Both the position numbers and the translations under genes were made by a program. Source: Symplocastrum torsivum CPER-KK1 (GTDB lineage: Bacteria; Cyanobacteriota; Cyanobacteriia; Cyanobacteriales; Coleofasciculaceae). Taken from it: 64,000 nt of DNA. The stretch spans positions 1 to 64,000 of the forward strand of contig JAHHIF010000023.1 in assembly GCA_019358875.1 (NCBI GenBank), read 5' to 3'. The notes beneath the pieces are model-generated. The model did not search any database. It worked only from the letters and a program-made list of their open reading frames with translations, and was not told where the DNA came from. Shown piece after piece: positions 9,311 through 19,965 of the stretch (within the stretch, counting starts at the first letter, position 1; every line of letters begins with the position of its first letter).

Positions 9311-9773
9311 GGTTTTCTCCAACCCGTTCCTGCGGCAATTCAACAATTTCAAACCAGTATTTCCCAATCGTCTTGATCACATCGACTAACGATGCGAAGG
9401 TCACTGGCTTTGTAATGAACGAGTTTGCGCCCAAGTCATAGCTACGATATATATCTTCTTCTGCTTTTGAGGTTGTCAGCACCACAACAGGAATTTGCCG
9501 AAGATTCGGGTCGGACTTGATCAACGTCAGTGCCTCACGACCGTCTTTTTTCGGCATATTTAGATCCAAGAGGATTAGACCTGGACGTGGAGAATCGCTC
9601 TCTCGAACATACTTTCCACGTCGATACAGATAATCCATCAACTCCTCGCCATCCTTAACAAAGTACAGTTCATTGGCTAATCGGCTCTCAGCCAACGCCT
9701 CACGAGCTAACAGGCAGTCGTCGTCATCGTCATCCGCCATCAAGATTGTGACAACTGTTGGGTTGCCCTTCAC
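9291..9773 (-). CDS. Rcp1-like single-domain response regulator
   Basis: A stand-alone receiver of 160 residues in the style of Rcp1, the partner of cyanobacterial phytochrome Cph1: MADDDDDD at the start, phospho-Asp in LILLDLNMPKKDG, TT in VLTTSKAEED, and K in FITKPV. There is no output domain, so it probably acts by docking or as a phosphate shuttle. Its start overlaps the stop of the REC-PAS-GAF kinase by 4 bp (ATGA at 9770-9773), a classic pairing of such kinases with Rcp1-type regulators. Its end overlaps the next kinase by 20 bp. Confidence 0.92.
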   Translation of the reverse strand: MKGNPTVVTILMADDDDDDCLLAREALAESRLANELYFVKDGEELMDYLYRRGKYVRESDSPRPGLILLDLNMPKKDGREALTLIKSDPNLRQIPVVVLTTSKAEEDIYRSYDLGANSFITKPVTFASLVDVIKTIGKYWFEIVELPQERVGENHEQRSR

Positions 9774-11917
9774 TCTGTGTGTTCTCCTATCTTTTGTTTT
9801 AGAGGTAGTGTGACAATGAAGCTTGCTCCCTCTCCTAGTGTGCTTTTTGCTGTAATGCTGCCGCTATGACGCTCTGCGATTTTACGGCAGATTGCTAGAC
9901 CCATGCCTGTACCTTCGTATTCGCTGCGACCGTGCAAACGTTGAAAAACGTTGAAGATGCGATCGAGATACTTTTCATCAAACCCAATACCATTATCCTC
10001 TACTATAATTTGACAAAGTTCGGCAACTGGAGAACCCTCTATCGGCTGATTTCCTTCTGGGGCAACAAGGTGTCGGCTGTAAATCTTGACGACTTGTGGC
10101 TCTCCATCTCGGTGAAATTTCAGCGCGTTGCTGATCAGGTTCTGGAGTAATTGACGCATTTGTAGCGGATCGGCGTGAATTGTTGGCAATTCACCTACTT
10201 CTACACGCGCTCCTGTCTGCTGGATACGCACTTCTAAATCAGATAAAACTTCTTGCGTCACTTGGAAAAGATTCACCGGAATGAAAGGCTGGGCTTTTGT
10301 CGTAATTCGAGACAGTACCAGTAAGTCATCAATGAGAGCCTGCATTCGTCCTGCGGCGTTCTGCATCCGATCCAGGTAGTCGCGTCCCTGATCAGCCAGT
10401 GTCTCACCGTATTTATCTTTGAGTCGGTTGCCAAAGGCTTGAATTTTACGCAGGGGTTCTTGCAAGTCGTGTGAGGCAACAGAAGCAAACTGTTGGAGTT
10501 CCGCATTAGAACGAGCGAGTTCTTGCGAGTAGCGGGTTTCTTGTTCTAAGAGTTGCGATTGCGCTAAGGCGATACCGATTTGATCGGCTAGCTGTCCCAG
10601 GAGTTCTGTTTCAAAGCTTGACCATTGCCGAGGATTGGCACATTGATGAGTAATCAGCAAACCCCAGAGCTTTTCCTTCAAGAAAATCGGTACGGATAGC
10701 TTCGCTTTCACATCGAAGTGACCCATAAATTCAACTAGGCAAGCGGGTACCTTTGCCGTTTTTATATCCGCAATCGTGTAAACTCGCCCTCGTCTATACC
10801 TCTGTAAATAATCTATGTCAAAACAGTCCTCCGTAATATCTCTGCCTAAAACCGACGGCCAATTGGGATGTACGGCTTCTGTAACGATTTTGCCGAGTCC
10901 ATTAGCACGAAGCTCAAAGATCAAAACACGATCAGTCTGGAAAATCCTTTGGACTTCAGTAACCGTGGTTTGGAGAATTTCCTGGATGTGCAAAGACTGG
11001 CGAATTTTTAGCGTCACTTCAGCAAACAACTGCGATCGCAAATTCTGTCGCTGCAATTCTTCTTGGGCAAGCTTACGCTCGGTAATGTCCATATTGATGC
11101 CAGTCATGCGTACCGCTTTGCCAATTTTGTTGTGATAAACTTGACCTTTGCTGGCGACCCAATGAACACTACCATCAGGCCAGACAACACGGTATTCTAA
11201 ATCGTAGTTGGCTCCCTCCTCCAAAGCCGCTCGCAGGCTTTCAATGACCAATTCCCGATCTTCAGGGTAAACGCTGCGAAGGAAGCTTTGATGAGTGCCG
11301 CCGAAAGACCTTGGGGCAAGACCAAAGTTTGATTCCGTGGTTACTGAGAAAGTAACTTTTCCACTTGAGACATCCCAATCCCAACTGCCCATCTTTGCCG
11401 CTTCTAAGGCGAGTCTCAGACGTTCCTCACTCAATTGCGCCCGCTCTGTCTGCTGTCGGAGTTCCCGCATTGAGTGACTCGCTTGGAGAAGACGACGCAC
11501 ACGTTGACGCAGGACTGCCCAGTGAATCGGTTTCGTAATGTAATCTGTAGCACCCGCCTTAAACGCTTGATCGACCGACTCTTGGTCTTCCAGGGCTGTA
11601 ATCATTAACACAGGTGTGCGTAAGGCTAAGCCTACCTCATCTGGAGACACTTCACCATTGCTATCCCAACCAGGGCAGGAAAGGGCTTGTAACTGGTGGC
11701 AGCAGGTAAAGCCGTCCATTACTGGCATCAAAGCATCGAGCAAAACCACATCCGGGCATAAACGCAGGTATGATGCGATCGCTTCCTCTCCATCACTCGC
11801 CTCTGCCACCTGATACCCAGCTTGTTCCATCGCTCGACGAAGCTGAATCCGCATGAACTTGTCATCGTCTACCACGAGGATGAGGGGGCTATCGTTTTGA
11901 GCATCGGTGATGTTCAT
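9770..11917 (-). CDS. REC-PAS-GAF histidine kinase, cyanobacteriochrome-like GAF
   Basis: 715 residues: receiver (about 11-145, D61, with an insert near 78-98), PAS (about 163-285, ending NMDITERK), GAF (about 305-455), DHp with H483 in [10 protein letters not shown], and an HATPase (N597, [15 protein letters not shown]). The kinase core is of the phytochrome type. The GAF looks like cyanobacteriochrome GAFs: it has EDCF at 363-366 (compare DXCF) and Cys393 in PACLVEF, where bilin-binding domains usually have Cys-His. His is replaced by Leu, so bilin binding is uncertain. The start overlaps the upstream kinase stop by 4 bp (ATGA at 11914-11917). Confidence 0.92.
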   Translation of the reverse strand: MNITDAQNDSPLILVVDDDKFMRIQLRRAMEQAGYQVAEASDGEEAIASYLRLCPDVVLLDALMPVMDGFTCCHQLQALSCPGWDSNGEVSPDEVGLALRTPVLMITALEDQESVDQAFKAGATDYITKPIHWAVLRQRVRRLLQASHSMRELRQQTERAQLSEERLRLALEAAKMGSWDWDVSSGKVTFSVTTESNFGLAPRSFGGTHQSFLRSVYPEDRELVIESLRAALEEGANYDLEYRVVWPDGSVHWVASKGQVYHNKIGKAVRMTGINMDITERKLAQEELQRQNLRSQLFAEVTLKIRQSLHIQEILQTTVTEVQRIFQTDRVLIFELRANGLGKIVTEAVHPNWPSVLGRDITEDCFDIDYLQRYRRGRVYTIADIKTAKVPACLVEFMGHFDVKAKLSVPIFLKEKLWGLLITHQCANPRQWSSFETELLGQLADQIGIALAQSQLLEQETRYSQELARSNAELQQFASVASHDLQEPLRKIQAFGNRLKDKYGETLADQGRDYLDRMQNAAGRMQALIDDLLVLSRITTKAQPFIPVNLFQVTQEVLSDLEVRIQQTGARVEVGELPTIHADPLQMRQLLQNLISNALKFHRDGEPQVVKIYSRHLVAPEGNQPIEGSPVAELCQIIVEDNGIGFDEKYLDRIFNVFQRLHGRSEYEGTGMGLAICRKIAERHSGSITAKSTLGEGASFIVTLPLKQKIGEHTE

Positions 11918-14900
11918 TGCTGACCTTGTTGTCGTACTATTTGCAAAGCGTCCAGGACTCTTTCTAACTCGGCTTCCAGTTGTTGTAGCTTGTCTTCTCC
12001 ATAATCACTAATTCCAGACCGACTCATTTCCTCTATCTTGCGACAGAAATTGGCAAGCGTTGTTGCACCAAGTGTGAGACTGCTGGATTTTAGGGTATGT
12101 GCAGCTTGTCGTAACTGCATTGCATCAGCTTGAGCTATGGCGGATGCGATCGCGTCCATCAGTTTGGGTGCATCTTCAAGGTAACAATCAATCATCTCAG
12201 CCAAAACCGAGTCAGCGTCTGAACCCACCATTTCTCGGAATGCTTGCAGCACGTTCATATCAATCGGGGAATGGAGAGTAGGAGATGAGGAAGACACAAC
12301 AGACAAGTCCGCAAAATCTCCCTTGTCCTCTTTTTCCTCCTTATTCTCACTTTCTTCTGATTGCCTATTTCCTTTCTCTGGCTGCCACTTACTCAGCGTC
12401 TTGCTTAATACTTCAATGCGGATTGGTTTGCTGATGTAGTCATCCATACCTGCCTCAATGCACTCCTCGCGATCGCCTTGCATGGCATTCGCCGTCATTG
12501 CAATAATTCGAGGGCGTGTGTCTGGCGGCAATTCCTGGCAAATGCGTCGGGTTGTTTCCAAACCATCCAGTTTTGGCATCTGCACATCCATCAGCACCAG
12601 ATCATAGGATTGGCGATGTAGAGCTTCTAGCACCTCTAGTCCGTTGGTAGCCAAATCAGCTTGATAGCCCAGTTGTTTTAGGAGGTTTAATGCCACTTTC
12701 TGATTCACTCGATTGTCCTCTGCCAAAAGAATCCGCAACGGGAACTGTGATGCGAGTTGAGGAATAGACTGAACTGTAGTCGAGTGGGACGGCTTGAATT
12801 GAATAGGCTGTCCACTGAAAATCCGACTGACAACATTAAACAGATGCGATTGTTTGATCGGCTTGGTTAGGAAGGCAGCGAAATCGACAGGGGCAACGTG
12901 ATAACTTGGGTCTGGTCTACCAATAGAAGTCAACATAATTAAAGGTAATTTTTGGTAACCAGGCTGCTTGCGAATTGCTGCGGCAAGAGTCAGACCATCC
13001 ATTTTTGGCATCTGCATATCCAGAATTGCCATATCAAACACTTCCCCTTGCTGTAGACAATCAAGGGCTTCAAACCCTGATTGTGTAAGCTTCGTCAGCA
13101 TTCCCCAAGACTGGGCTTGCAGCGCTAAAATCTTCCGATTAGTCGCGTTGTCATCCACAATCAGCAGTCGCTTGCCCTCTAACTGAGGTGGTCGATTGTC
13201 AAGGTTAATAATCGGTGCATTGGAATCACAGGGAGCAACTACAGTGAAATAAAACGTGGAACCACGATCAACTTCACTTTCAACCCACATCCGACCCCCC
13301 ATCATCTCACTTAGCTGCTTACCGATCGCTAAACCGAGTCCAGTTCCTCCATATTGACGAGTAATCGAAGAATCGACTTGGCTAAAAGACTTGAATAGGC
13401 GATCTAGTCGATCTGAGGGAATGCCGCAGCCTGTATCCTTGACAGCAAATTGAATTTCATAATCAAGTTGAGGAGTGGAGAGTTCAGAAGCGGGATTTGT
13501 GCTGCAATTATTCTCCTTGTCCCCTTCCCCACTCCCTAATTTTCGAGCTGTCACCGAAACAACCACTTCTCCTTTCTCTGTGAACTTGACAGCATTACTG
13601 AGCAAATTCACTAAGATTTGGCGCAATCGGGTCACGTCTCCCACAATTGTGGCTGGGGTTTCGGGATGAATTAGGTATGCCAGTTCAATGTCTTTTTCTG
13701 CGGCTTTGAAAGCCAGTAAATCTAGGGATTCTTCAATACAAGTTCGTAGGTTAAAGCCGTGTGATTCGAGTTCCAGCTTGCCGGATTCAATTTTGGAGAG
13801 GTCAAGGATGTCATTGATCAGTGCCAGTAAAGCATCGCTACTACTTTGAGTTGTTTCTACGAAATCATACTGCTGGGGTGTTAGTTCTGTATTGAGCAAC
13901 AAACCCGTCATGCCAATAATCGCATTCATTGGCGTGCGGATTTCATGGCTCATATTGGCGAGAAATTGACTCTTGATGCGGGTTGCCTCTTCAGCGGCGG
14001 CTTTTGCCTTTTCCAGTTCAAGATTCGCCTGAGATACTTCCTGTGTGCGTTCAAACAGCGCTTGTTGAGCGAAGTAGCGTTCAGTAATATCGTCAATAAT
14101 CCAGAGACGACCCGGTACGTCACGCACACGAGTCACTGTGCTAGAGAGACTCAGGACTTTCGGCTGAGGTTGGCTGAAAATCCAGTTCCAGTTGCGAATT
14201 TCTGGCTGAGGCTGGGAAAAAAACTGGGCTGCCTGTGCGGCGATTTCGGCTTGGTTATCCGCACTAGTGCGTAAGATTGCCATGCCTTGGGCGAGTAGGT
14301 GTGGCTCGATCGCACCTGGGGTTAAGTCGAGTTGTAGTGCTGCGGCTTGGTTAACCCAACCTTGTTCACCACTTTCATCAACGAATACGACACCTTGATG
14401 AATGGTTTCTAACATTGCCCCAAAGCGTGCCTGGAGTTTATCAAGACGTAGAGTCGTGTCGCTAAATTGCAGCAGGGTGCGTAATTCACCCAGTAGCGAC
14501 TCGATAAATTGTTGTAGGTAGAATGAGATTTCGGTCGGCTGATGCCAGATTAGCAAGATTGCGCCCTGTACTCCCTCTTGTTTTCCTTGACGAAGCGGGT
14601 CAAGGGGAGGTTGCAGTGGCAAAATCGCCAGGGACTTAGTACCTTGGGCTAGTAAAACATGGGAAGCGTTGGGGGTGGCGGGGTAATTGGTATGGTAGAG
14701 GCAGCGATTTTGAGCGATCGCTTCTTCAAAGAGGATCGGCGTGGTGAGTTGATCGGGGAGTGCCTTCGGAGGCAAACATACCAATGCCTCAGCGGTTACC
14801 TCATCCAGTCTGCGTAACGCGATCGCAGCATCAGCACAGGCATACTCACGGAGTAAGGTAAGGGCTTGTGTGATTAGTGTAGAAGGCGTATCGGCAATGT

Positions 14901-15291
14901 CTGCTTCAGTAAGTTTTGCTAGCACCTCTTGGGAAGCCAATCGCCACTCAATTCCCCGTAAGAACCTGCCGAGTAGGAATCCGAACCCGGTGACACTGCC
15001 CAGTTGAAATGCCTGACGCACGAGCGTTTCCTCACTCCCAGGTACTATGCTCGTTAGCACCAGGCAAAGTCCTGCTAATGAGCCTACTACCACCACTGGT
15101 AGGGGTAACAGGGTGCAGATTGTCAATAGCGCTAGAGCAACAAACCGCTCTGGTATCCAGCCATCAAACACACCTAGCGCAATAGTAAGAAAGAGTGTGA
15201 GTCCTAGTAAGCCTTTGCCAAAGGTTGGTAACTGGTCAGGAGGATGTCGCCATCGTGAAACTAGGCGCTGTAGCATTAAGTGGAAAGACAT
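11914..15291 (-). CDS. membrane BarA-like hybrid histidine kinase with Hpt
   Basis: 1125 residues. Hydrophobic stretches at about 27-46, 50-82 and 97-110 form an N-terminal membrane anchor. A GAF-like region follows (about 125-275), then a PAS-like region (about 285-405), a coiled coil, a DHp with H449 in [10 protein letters not shown], an HATPase ([24 protein letters not shown]), receiver 1 (D758, [10 protein letters not shown]), receiver 2 (D902, [10 protein letters not shown]), an acidic low-complexity linker (about 975-1008) and an Hpt domain with H1065 in AHTLKSSS. It holds a complete His-Asp-His relay and may pass phosphate to the downstream receivers. Its start overlaps the RsbQ-like stop by 16 bp, so translation is coupled. 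Confidence 0.93.
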   Translation of the reverse strand: MSFHLMLQRLVSRWRHPPDQLPTFGKGLLGLTLFLTIALGVFDGWIPERFVALALLTICTLLPLPVVVVGSLAGLCLVLTSIVPGSEETLVRQAFQLGSVTGFGFLLGRFLRGIEWRLASQEVLAKLTEADIADTPSTLITQALTLLREYACADAAIALRRLDEVTAEALVCLPPKALPDQLTTPILFEEAIAQNRCLYHTNYPATPNASHVLLAQGTKSLAILPLQPPLDPLRQGKQEGVQGAILLIWHQPTEISFYLQQFIESLLGELRTLLQFSDTTLRLDKLQARFGAMLETIHQGVVFVDESGEQGWVNQAAALQLDLTPGAIEPHLLAQGMAILRTSADNQAEIAAQAAQFFSQPQPEIRNWNWIFSQPQPKVLSLSSTVTRVRDVPGRLWIIDDITERYFAQQALFERTQEVSQANLELEKAKAAAEEATRIKSQFLANMSHEIRTPMNAIIGMTGLLLNTELTPQQYDFVETTQSSSDALLALINDILDLSKIESGKLELESHGFNLRTCIEESLDLLAFKAAEKDIELAYLIHPETPATIVGDVTRLRQILVNLLSNAVKFTEKGEVVVSVTARKLGSGEGDKENNCSTNPASELSTPQLDYEIQFAVKDTGCGIPSDRLDRLFKSFSQVDSSITRQYGGTGLGLAIGKQLSEMMGGRMWVESEVDRGSTFYFTVVAPCDSNAPIINLDNRPPQLEGKRLLIVDDNATNRKILALQAQSWGMLTKLTQSGFEALDCLQQGEVFDMAILDMQMPKMDGLTLAAAIRKQPGYQKLPLIMLTSIGRPDPSYHVAPVDFAAFLTKPIKQSHLFNVVSRIFSGQPIQFKPSHSTTVQSIPQLASQFPLRILLAEDNRVNQKVALNLLKQLGYQADLATNGLEVLEALHRQSYDLVLMDVQMPKLDGLETTRRICQELPPDTRPRIIAMTANAMQGDREECIEAGMDDYISKPIRIEVLSKTLSKWQPEKGNRQSEESENKEEKEDKGDFADLSVVSSSSPTLHSPIDMNVLQAFREMVGSDADSVLAEMIDCYLEDAPKLMDAIASAIAQADAMQLRQAAHTLKSSSLTLGATTLANFCRKIEEMSRSGISDYGEDKLQQLEAELERVLDALQIVRQQGQQ

Positions 15292-16076
15292 GAAGCGATC
15301 GCACTCGTAACAACATCGGGTGCGCTGATATGAGGAAGGTGTCCCTTAGCATCGATGTTAAGGAGCTTACTAAAAGGAATTTTATCTGCCATATACTGAC
15401 CGACTTCAGGGGGTACAGCAATATCATCACTTGCCTGTAAAATCACAGTGGGTACAGTAAGTCGCGGCAATTCAGCTCGGTGATCGGATTGGAAAATCAT
15501 CTTCGCAACGGCTTGTGCAATATCAGGACGGATAGCGGTAAGGGTATTTGCAAACTCCCTCGCCAATTCTGGTCTATCCTGGGTAGCCATCGCAATCGGA
15601 GCAAAGCCACTTGCCCAAGCATAGTAGTTAGATGACATGGATTCATAAAGCGCATCCAGGTCAGATTGCTCAAAGCCTCCGTAATAACCTGCATCATTGA
15701 GGTAACGGGGAGAGGCATCGATAAAAAATAGTTGACTAAAGCAATCAGGCTCAACTAACGCCGCGAGTAAGCTAACCATTCCACTAACCGAGTGACCCAC
15801 AAGAATGGTCTTGGTTAGCTTTAACTCAGCGCACAAATCCAACAAATCCTCAGCATAGCTGTAGAGACTGCTGTAACGGCGTGGACTATAGGCAGAAAAA
15901 TCTGACTTACCCGCCCCCACATGGTCAAAGAGCACGATACGGAAATCTGAGGAAAAGCTAGCGACTTGAGGTCGCCAAGCGGTTTGATCTGAGCCAAAGC
16001 CGTGGGCAAATATGATCGTCTGGCTGCCGTTCCCCAGGACTTTAACATTATTGCGCTGAACAATACTATTTCCCAT
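15276..16076 (-). CDS. RsbQ-like alpha/beta hydrolase
   Basis: 266 residues in the RsbQ/KAI2/D14 family of alpha/beta hydrolases. The nucleophile elbow is GHSVSGM with S96, the acid is D218 in SDDIAVP and the base is H246 in KGHLPH, nearly the same register as Bacillus RsbQ (Ser96, Asp219, His247). [20 protein letters not shown] and QSDHRAELP are RsbQ signatures. In Bacillus, RsbQ acts with the PAS-bearing phosphatase RsbP to signal energy stress; plant relatives are hormone receptors. Here it is the first gene of the kinase operon and overlaps the next by 16 bp, so it probably supplies a ligand or signal state to one of the kinases. The ligand is unknown. There is no signal peptide. Confidence 0.9.
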   Translation of the reverse strand: MGNSIVQRNNVKVLGNGSQTIIFAHGFGSDQTAWRPQVASFSSDFRIVLFDHVGAGKSDFSAYSPRRYSSLYSYAEDLLDLCAELKLTKTILVGHSVSGMVSLLAALVEPDCFSQLFFIDASPRYLNDAGYYGGFEQSDLDALYESMSSNYYAWASGFAPIAMATQDRPELAREFANTLTAIRPDIAQAVAKMIFQSDHRAELPRLTVPTVILQASDDIAVPPEVGQYMADKIPFSKLLNIDAKGHLPHISAPDVVTSAIASCLST

Positions 16077-16227
16077 AAGTGGGTATTCCTGATTGCATCA
16101 CCTAAGTCAAGGATGGCACAAGTTTGACACGGATTGAATAGTGCTCAATCCCTCATCCAAAAGCCTGCGTATAAGCTCAAGGCTTTATTGATATATTAAC
16201 TAGCAACATACCGCTTATCTAGACTTA

Positions 16228-16803
16228 TTAAAGCTTCCTTGTATAAATAACTTCCCAGCTCTCTACATCCTCTCGGTTTTGGACTGTATCTGAAGTTGCA
16301 ATAGCTTGTACTTCATCAAAAAAGACTTCAGTCTTTTGTAAATTCACCCTAGTCATTAAACCTTGCTTGATTAGCTTATTCAAATGTTTGTAAATTAAGC
16401 TCAAATGGGGATTAAGAGCGAAGTTAGAAGGCTTTTGTGAGCTGTTTCGTAACGTTTCTGATATCTGGCTCAGAATTGAACTAGGGTTGAATTGCACAAA
16501 AAAAGACTTAGTATACTCCTCTGTATACAGAAGCTTATCTACTCTTAGGCTAAAACCTTGAACTTGCTGTGTTGCTTTTTCAAGTAGGGCAGTTGGCGAT
16601 TCTTCCGGCGCATATTCGCCTGAGTAAATAGTGACATGAGGAGTGAAAGCTGGAGCATCATACTCTTGTGCAAGAGTATTGATAATTTCCTGGAAATATG
16701 CCCTATCCTCGTCTGAGGGAATAAGCCAGAACGATACTTTGGTTTTCAACTTACAACTCCTGAATAGATCGTTTTCCTCTGAAGCTTGGAGTGCTTTAAT
16801 CAA
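16228..16803 (-). CDS. 2H phosphoesterase, cyclic phosphodiesterase-like
   Basis: This 191-residue protein carries both 2H-superfamily motifs: H56-V-T58 in FTPHVTIYSG and H133-L-S135 in NPHLSLIYK. The spacing and the SFWLIPSDED opening fit the plant-type cyclic phosphodiesterase branch, which opens ADP-ribose 1'',2''-cyclic phosphate or other 2',3'-cyclic phosphates, rather than LigT/ThpR. It sits directly downstream of rtcA, the enzyme that makes 2',3'-cyclic RNA ends, with 124 bp between them containing a heptad array. A shared RNA-end role is inferred. The start is ATG at 16803; the first 20 residues may be an extension and an internal start is possible. Confidence 0.82.
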   Translation of the reverse strand: MIKALQASEENDLFRSCKLKTKVSFWLIPSDEDRAYFQEIINTLAQEYDAPAFTPHVTIYSGEYAPEESPTALLEKATQQVQGFSLRVDKLLYTEEYTKSFFVQFNPSSILSQISETLRNSSQKPSNFALNPHLSLIYKHLNKLIKQGLMTRVNLQKTEVFFDEVQAIATSDTVQNREDVESWEVIYTRKL

Positions 16804-16817
16804 GACTTAAAATAGGG

Positions 16818-16881
16818 GTTAGGTGGTAGGTGGTAGGTGGTAGGTGGTAGGGGAGAGAACTTTCATCGCAATGTTTGTGGG
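16818..16881 (+). repeat. heptad array with conserved tail (copy 2)
   Basis: Four to five exact TAGGTGG heptads (about 16819-16850) are followed by GGGAGAGAACTTTCATCGCA and ATGTTTGTG. The tail matches copy 1 (3243-3262) and copy 3 (63273-63292) closely. It lies between rtcA and the 2H phosphoesterase gene and would be transcribed in any rtcA read-through. Confidence 0.8.
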
Positions 16882-16927
16882 CGTGAATGCATGAGGTTTA
16901 ATCCATCAATTATTCGGGTAAGCAAGG

Positions 16928-18025
16928 TCATTCATTGGTAGGCTCCAGAGATGGAACTGAGCCACCAAGCAATACGCTGTTTGTCGGTATAACAGTAACG
17001 AGCTGAGCATCTTCATCAATGCCAACCTTGGCTAATCCAAATTGCTCGATTACCCAAGCATTGGTTGTTAGGTGTAAGCTAATTTCGGTAGCTCGGTACT
17101 GACTTGATTCTGATGCCAATGCAGCTGGTAGGAGTAACTGATCTGCCAGATGCAACTCTACAGGTGCGCCGTTGGCATGAAACTCTAGCAACTCCTCCGT
17201 TGCCATCTCAGCAACTCGCTCTGCTGGTACTCCCAGTTTTCCCACCGCACCGAAGCCAGCTCTACTATGCTCGTACTCAGCCGTGAGAACAATTCCCGCT
17301 CCTGGTGCGATTCCCCGTCCTCGCAGTGGCTGTACATGAGCTTTGAGGTGTGCTTCCCGCAATAGGTTTTCTGCTCGACTCGCCATTCGTTGAGGGATAT
17401 GGGAGGGAAGTTGCGTCACAACAGCTAAGCCCCGTACCTGCTGTAATTCTCCTCGCTCTAGCAATTGAATACCCTGTAGAGGCGAAGCGTTCCTGCCGAT
17501 TATTCGCAATTCCACCTCACCATTGCCTTGAGGATACCAACCCCAAGCGTGTAGCTGCACTTCTGCCTGCACACCCATCTGGTTCAGGATGGGGAGATAC
17601 ACTTGCTCAATGTAAGTGATAGGCGGACTCCAAGGTACATGCGTTCCTCCCTTGAGTGTCACTACAGAGTCACCCGTTGCTAGTGCCAAGGGCAGTAGGA
17701 TTGTCTGCAAAATCAGAGTGATAGCACCTGCGGAACCTGCGCCTGTAGTCTGAGCAACATCAAAGGTGTAGTGTCCCGCTTGAACTGGGCAACTGGGAAT
17801 AAACTCTAGTGTTGTTGAACGGACGGCATCCCCTTTTAGCTGAGCCTGACAGATGCTAGCGGCTGCTCGCACAGCCGTCAAGTGTTGAATTGATAGTCCT
17901 GGCTTTTCACGCCCTGCCCGAATACGATCAAGATGAATGGGTTGACCAGTAATGGCAGCTAAGCTTAGGGAAGTCCGTAAGATCTGACCACCACCCTCGC
18001 CGTGGGAGCCGTCAATGTGAAGCAT
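16928..18025 (-). CDS. rtcA: RNA 3'-terminal phosphate cyclase
   Basis: RtcA converts RNA 3'-phosphates to 2',3'-cyclic phosphates using ATP through an adenylated-His intermediate. 365 residues, slightly above the usual 340. Family hallmarks are DGSHGEGGGQILRTSL at the start, RAGREKPGLS, the Gly-rich RGRGIAPGAGI, and LHLADQLLLPAAL with the probable adenylated His near residue 300. No rtcB or rtcR lies in this window. The neighbour is a 2H phosphoesterase acting on cyclic phosphates. It is divergent from the ArsB-like gene at 18299, and heptad repeats occupy the shared gap. Confidence 0.95.
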   Translation of the reverse strand: MLHIDGSHGEGGGQILRTSLSLAAITGQPIHLDRIRAGREKPGLSIQHLTAVRAAASICQAQLKGDAVRSTTLEFIPSCPVQAGHYTFDVAQTTGAGSAGAITLILQTILLPLALATGDSVVTLKGGTHVPWSPPITYIEQVYLPILNQMGVQAEVQLHAWGWYPQGNGEVELRIIGRNASPLQGIQLLERGELQQVRGLAVVTQLPSHIPQRMASRAENLLREAHLKAHVQPLRGRGIAPGAGIVLTAEYEHSRAGFGAVGKLGVPAERVAEMATEELLEFHANGAPVELHLADQLLLPAALASESSQYRATEISLHLTTNAWVIEQFGLAKVGIDEDAQLVTVIPTNSVLLGGSVPSLEPTNE

Positions 18026-18151
18026 ATTGGCTAATGTGTGTCTTTAATTAAAGCTGGATTCAGCACTGGCTTATCCACTGTAAGGTTATCGTCACATCAA
18101 GACAAAGAGCATACGCCTTAGAGGGGAGAATGTAGTGAAGGGGCGATCGTT

Positions 18152-18227
18152 AAGGTGGTAGGTGTTAGGTGGTAGGTGGTAGGTGATGAAGAGACTTTCC
18201 CTACAACCTGCAACCTACAACCTACAG
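18152..18227 (+). repeat. inverted heptad arrays
   Basis: GGTGGTA/GGTGTTA heptads (18154-18186) are followed by CCTACAA/CCTGCAA heptads on the complementary sense (18200-18227), so the two arms can pair into a long imperfect hairpin. It lacks the CGCAATG tail of the other copies. It lies in the promoter gap between rtcA and the transporter gene. Confidence 0.75.
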
Positions 18228-18298
18228 ACTGCCTTTGAGATAGATCCCGTACAATAAACTGGTTCTATTGCCTCCGAAGAGAGAATTTAAGCTTCCTA

Positions 18299-19606
18299 GT
18301 GGCGATCGCAATTTTTCTTCTCACTCTTATCCTGGTTATCTGGCAGCCGCGAGGACTGGGGATTGGATTTAGTGCTATTGGTGGGGCGCTGCTTGCCCTT
18401 GCCACGGGTGTTGTTACGTTGCAGGCTGTCCCAACAGTTTGGGCAATTGTCTGGAATGCGACATTTACCTTAGTTGCTTTGGTGATTATTTCCCTCATCC
18501 TGGATGAAGCCGGTTTTTTCCGCTGGTTGGCATTGATTTTGGCTCGTTGGGGGGTTGGGAATGGGCGTCTACTGTTCTTCTTAGTAGTATTGCTGGGAGC
18601 CTTGGTGACAGCCTTGTTTACCAATGATGGAACTGCCCTGATCTGGACAGCTACAGTAATGGAACTGCTGCTACTACTGGGGTTTAACCCAAAAGCAACG
18701 TTTGCGTTTGTCTTCGCTACGGGGTTTATTGCCGACGCGACAAGCTTACCCTTGCCAGTTAGTAATCTCGTCAATATCATTGCGGCTGACTATTTCAATA
18801 TTTCTTTTTTGCGCTACGTTTTGGTGATGGTGCCGATCAATTTCGTTGCGATCGCATCCAGTTTAGCTGTTCTTTGGTTCTACTTTGACCGTCATATCCC
18901 ACTCACCTATGATTCCGCTTGTTTGCCGCCACCACGGGAGGTAATTCGCGATCCCCTCGTCTGTCAGTGGAGCTTTGCGATTTTAGGGTTACTCTTAATT
19001 GGCTACTTTTTTGCGGAACCGTTGGGTGTGCCCGTTTCCTGTATTGCCGGAATTGGGGCATTGGTAATGCTGGCCTTAGCAGGGCGTTGGTTTCATAAAG
19101 ATGCGATCCCCATCATTCCCATCCGTAAGATTTTGCAGGAAGCCCCTTGGCAGGTGATTTTATTTAGCTTAGGGATGTATCTGGTTGTCATCGGCTTGCG
19201 TAATGCTGGAATAACAGCGCTATTGAGTCAGTGTTTAGAATTCCTCTCAAGTTGGGGGCTAACGCTTGCCGCGACTGGAACTGGTGTTCTGGCAACTCTG
19301 CTTTCTGGGGTGATGAATAATCTGCCAACGGTATTACTCAACTCTCTAGCGATTCAAGATGTCTCTGGAGGCGATCGCATTCTTCAAGAAATCATGGTGT
19401 ACGCGAATATAATTGGTTGTAATATAGGAGCAAAAATTACACCGCTCGGTAGCCTATCAACACTGCTCTGGCTGGATGTTCTAGCGCGTAAAGGATTTCG
19501 GATTAGTGCCTTTCAATACATTCCTATCGCTCTCATCCTAACCATTCCTGTTTTGTTTATTAGCTTGCTCAGTTTAGCGATTTGGCTTCCCTGGATCATT
19601 GCCTAA
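18299..19606 (+). CDS. ArsB-type arsenite/ion transporter
   Basis: This 435-residue integral membrane protein has about 11-12 hydrophobic segments and no large soluble domain. The conserved ArsB/NhaD (IT superfamily) features are present: LFTNDGTALIWTA in the first half and MNNLPTVLLNS in the second, plus NIIGCNIGAKITPLGSLSTLLW. Members export arsenite or exchange other ions at the inner membrane. No arsR, arsC or arsH is nearby, so arsenite as substrate is a family-based guess. The start is GTG at 18299, partly overlapping a HIP1 site. An upstream GAGAGAAT may serve as ribosome binding site. Confidence 0.85.
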   Translation: MAIAIFLLTLILVIWQPRGLGIGFSAIGGALLALATGVVTLQAVPTVWAIVWNATFTLVALVIISLILDEAGFFRWLALILARWGVGNGRLLFFLVVLLGALVTALFTNDGTALIWTATVMELLLLLGFNPKATFAFVFATGFIADATSLPLPVSNLVNIIAADYFNISFLRYVLVMVPINFVAIASSLAVLWFYFDRHIPLTYDSACLPPPREVIRDPLVCQWSFAILGLLLIGYFFAEPLGVPVSCIAGIGALVMLALAGRWFHKDAIPIIPIRKILQEAPWQVILFSLGMYLVVIGLRNAGITALLSQCLEFLSSWGLTLAATGTGVLATLLSGVMNNLPTVLLNSLAIQDVSGGDRILQEIMVYANIIGCNIGAKITPLGSLSTLLWLDVLARKGFRISAFQYIPIALILTIPVLFISLLSLAIWLPWIIA

Positions 19607-19965
19607 TTGTCTTGTACATCTAGGGTAGACGTGATATCTTCTGGTCTCTAAGCAATATTAATAACAATTTAAGAAAGATAAAGTAGTATAAATTTATCAA
19701 GGAAACTAGACATAGGGTTTAAACTAGCAATAAAGATTTAAAAGTTTCATTACTATTAGGGTGTATCTGCTTACCTCTCAACAATAGCTTCTGAGCTAGC
19801 ACGGCGTAATATTTTGTTATGCCAGTTGCTTTCTCAAAAGCACTTTTCGACTACCCCGCGCCTTGGCTTTTGTAGACTTAGCCTAAAAACTAGGTCTTTT
19901 AGAGTCTCCTTGTCGCTCTCAAAACGCTAGAGAGGAGTTGAGCCAATAAACTAGGTGAATGATCA

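Noticed and set aside
4086-15310. Many long antisense frames inside the kinase genes
   Set aside because: They lie opposite strongly conserved kinase domains, lack ribosome sites and resemble no family.
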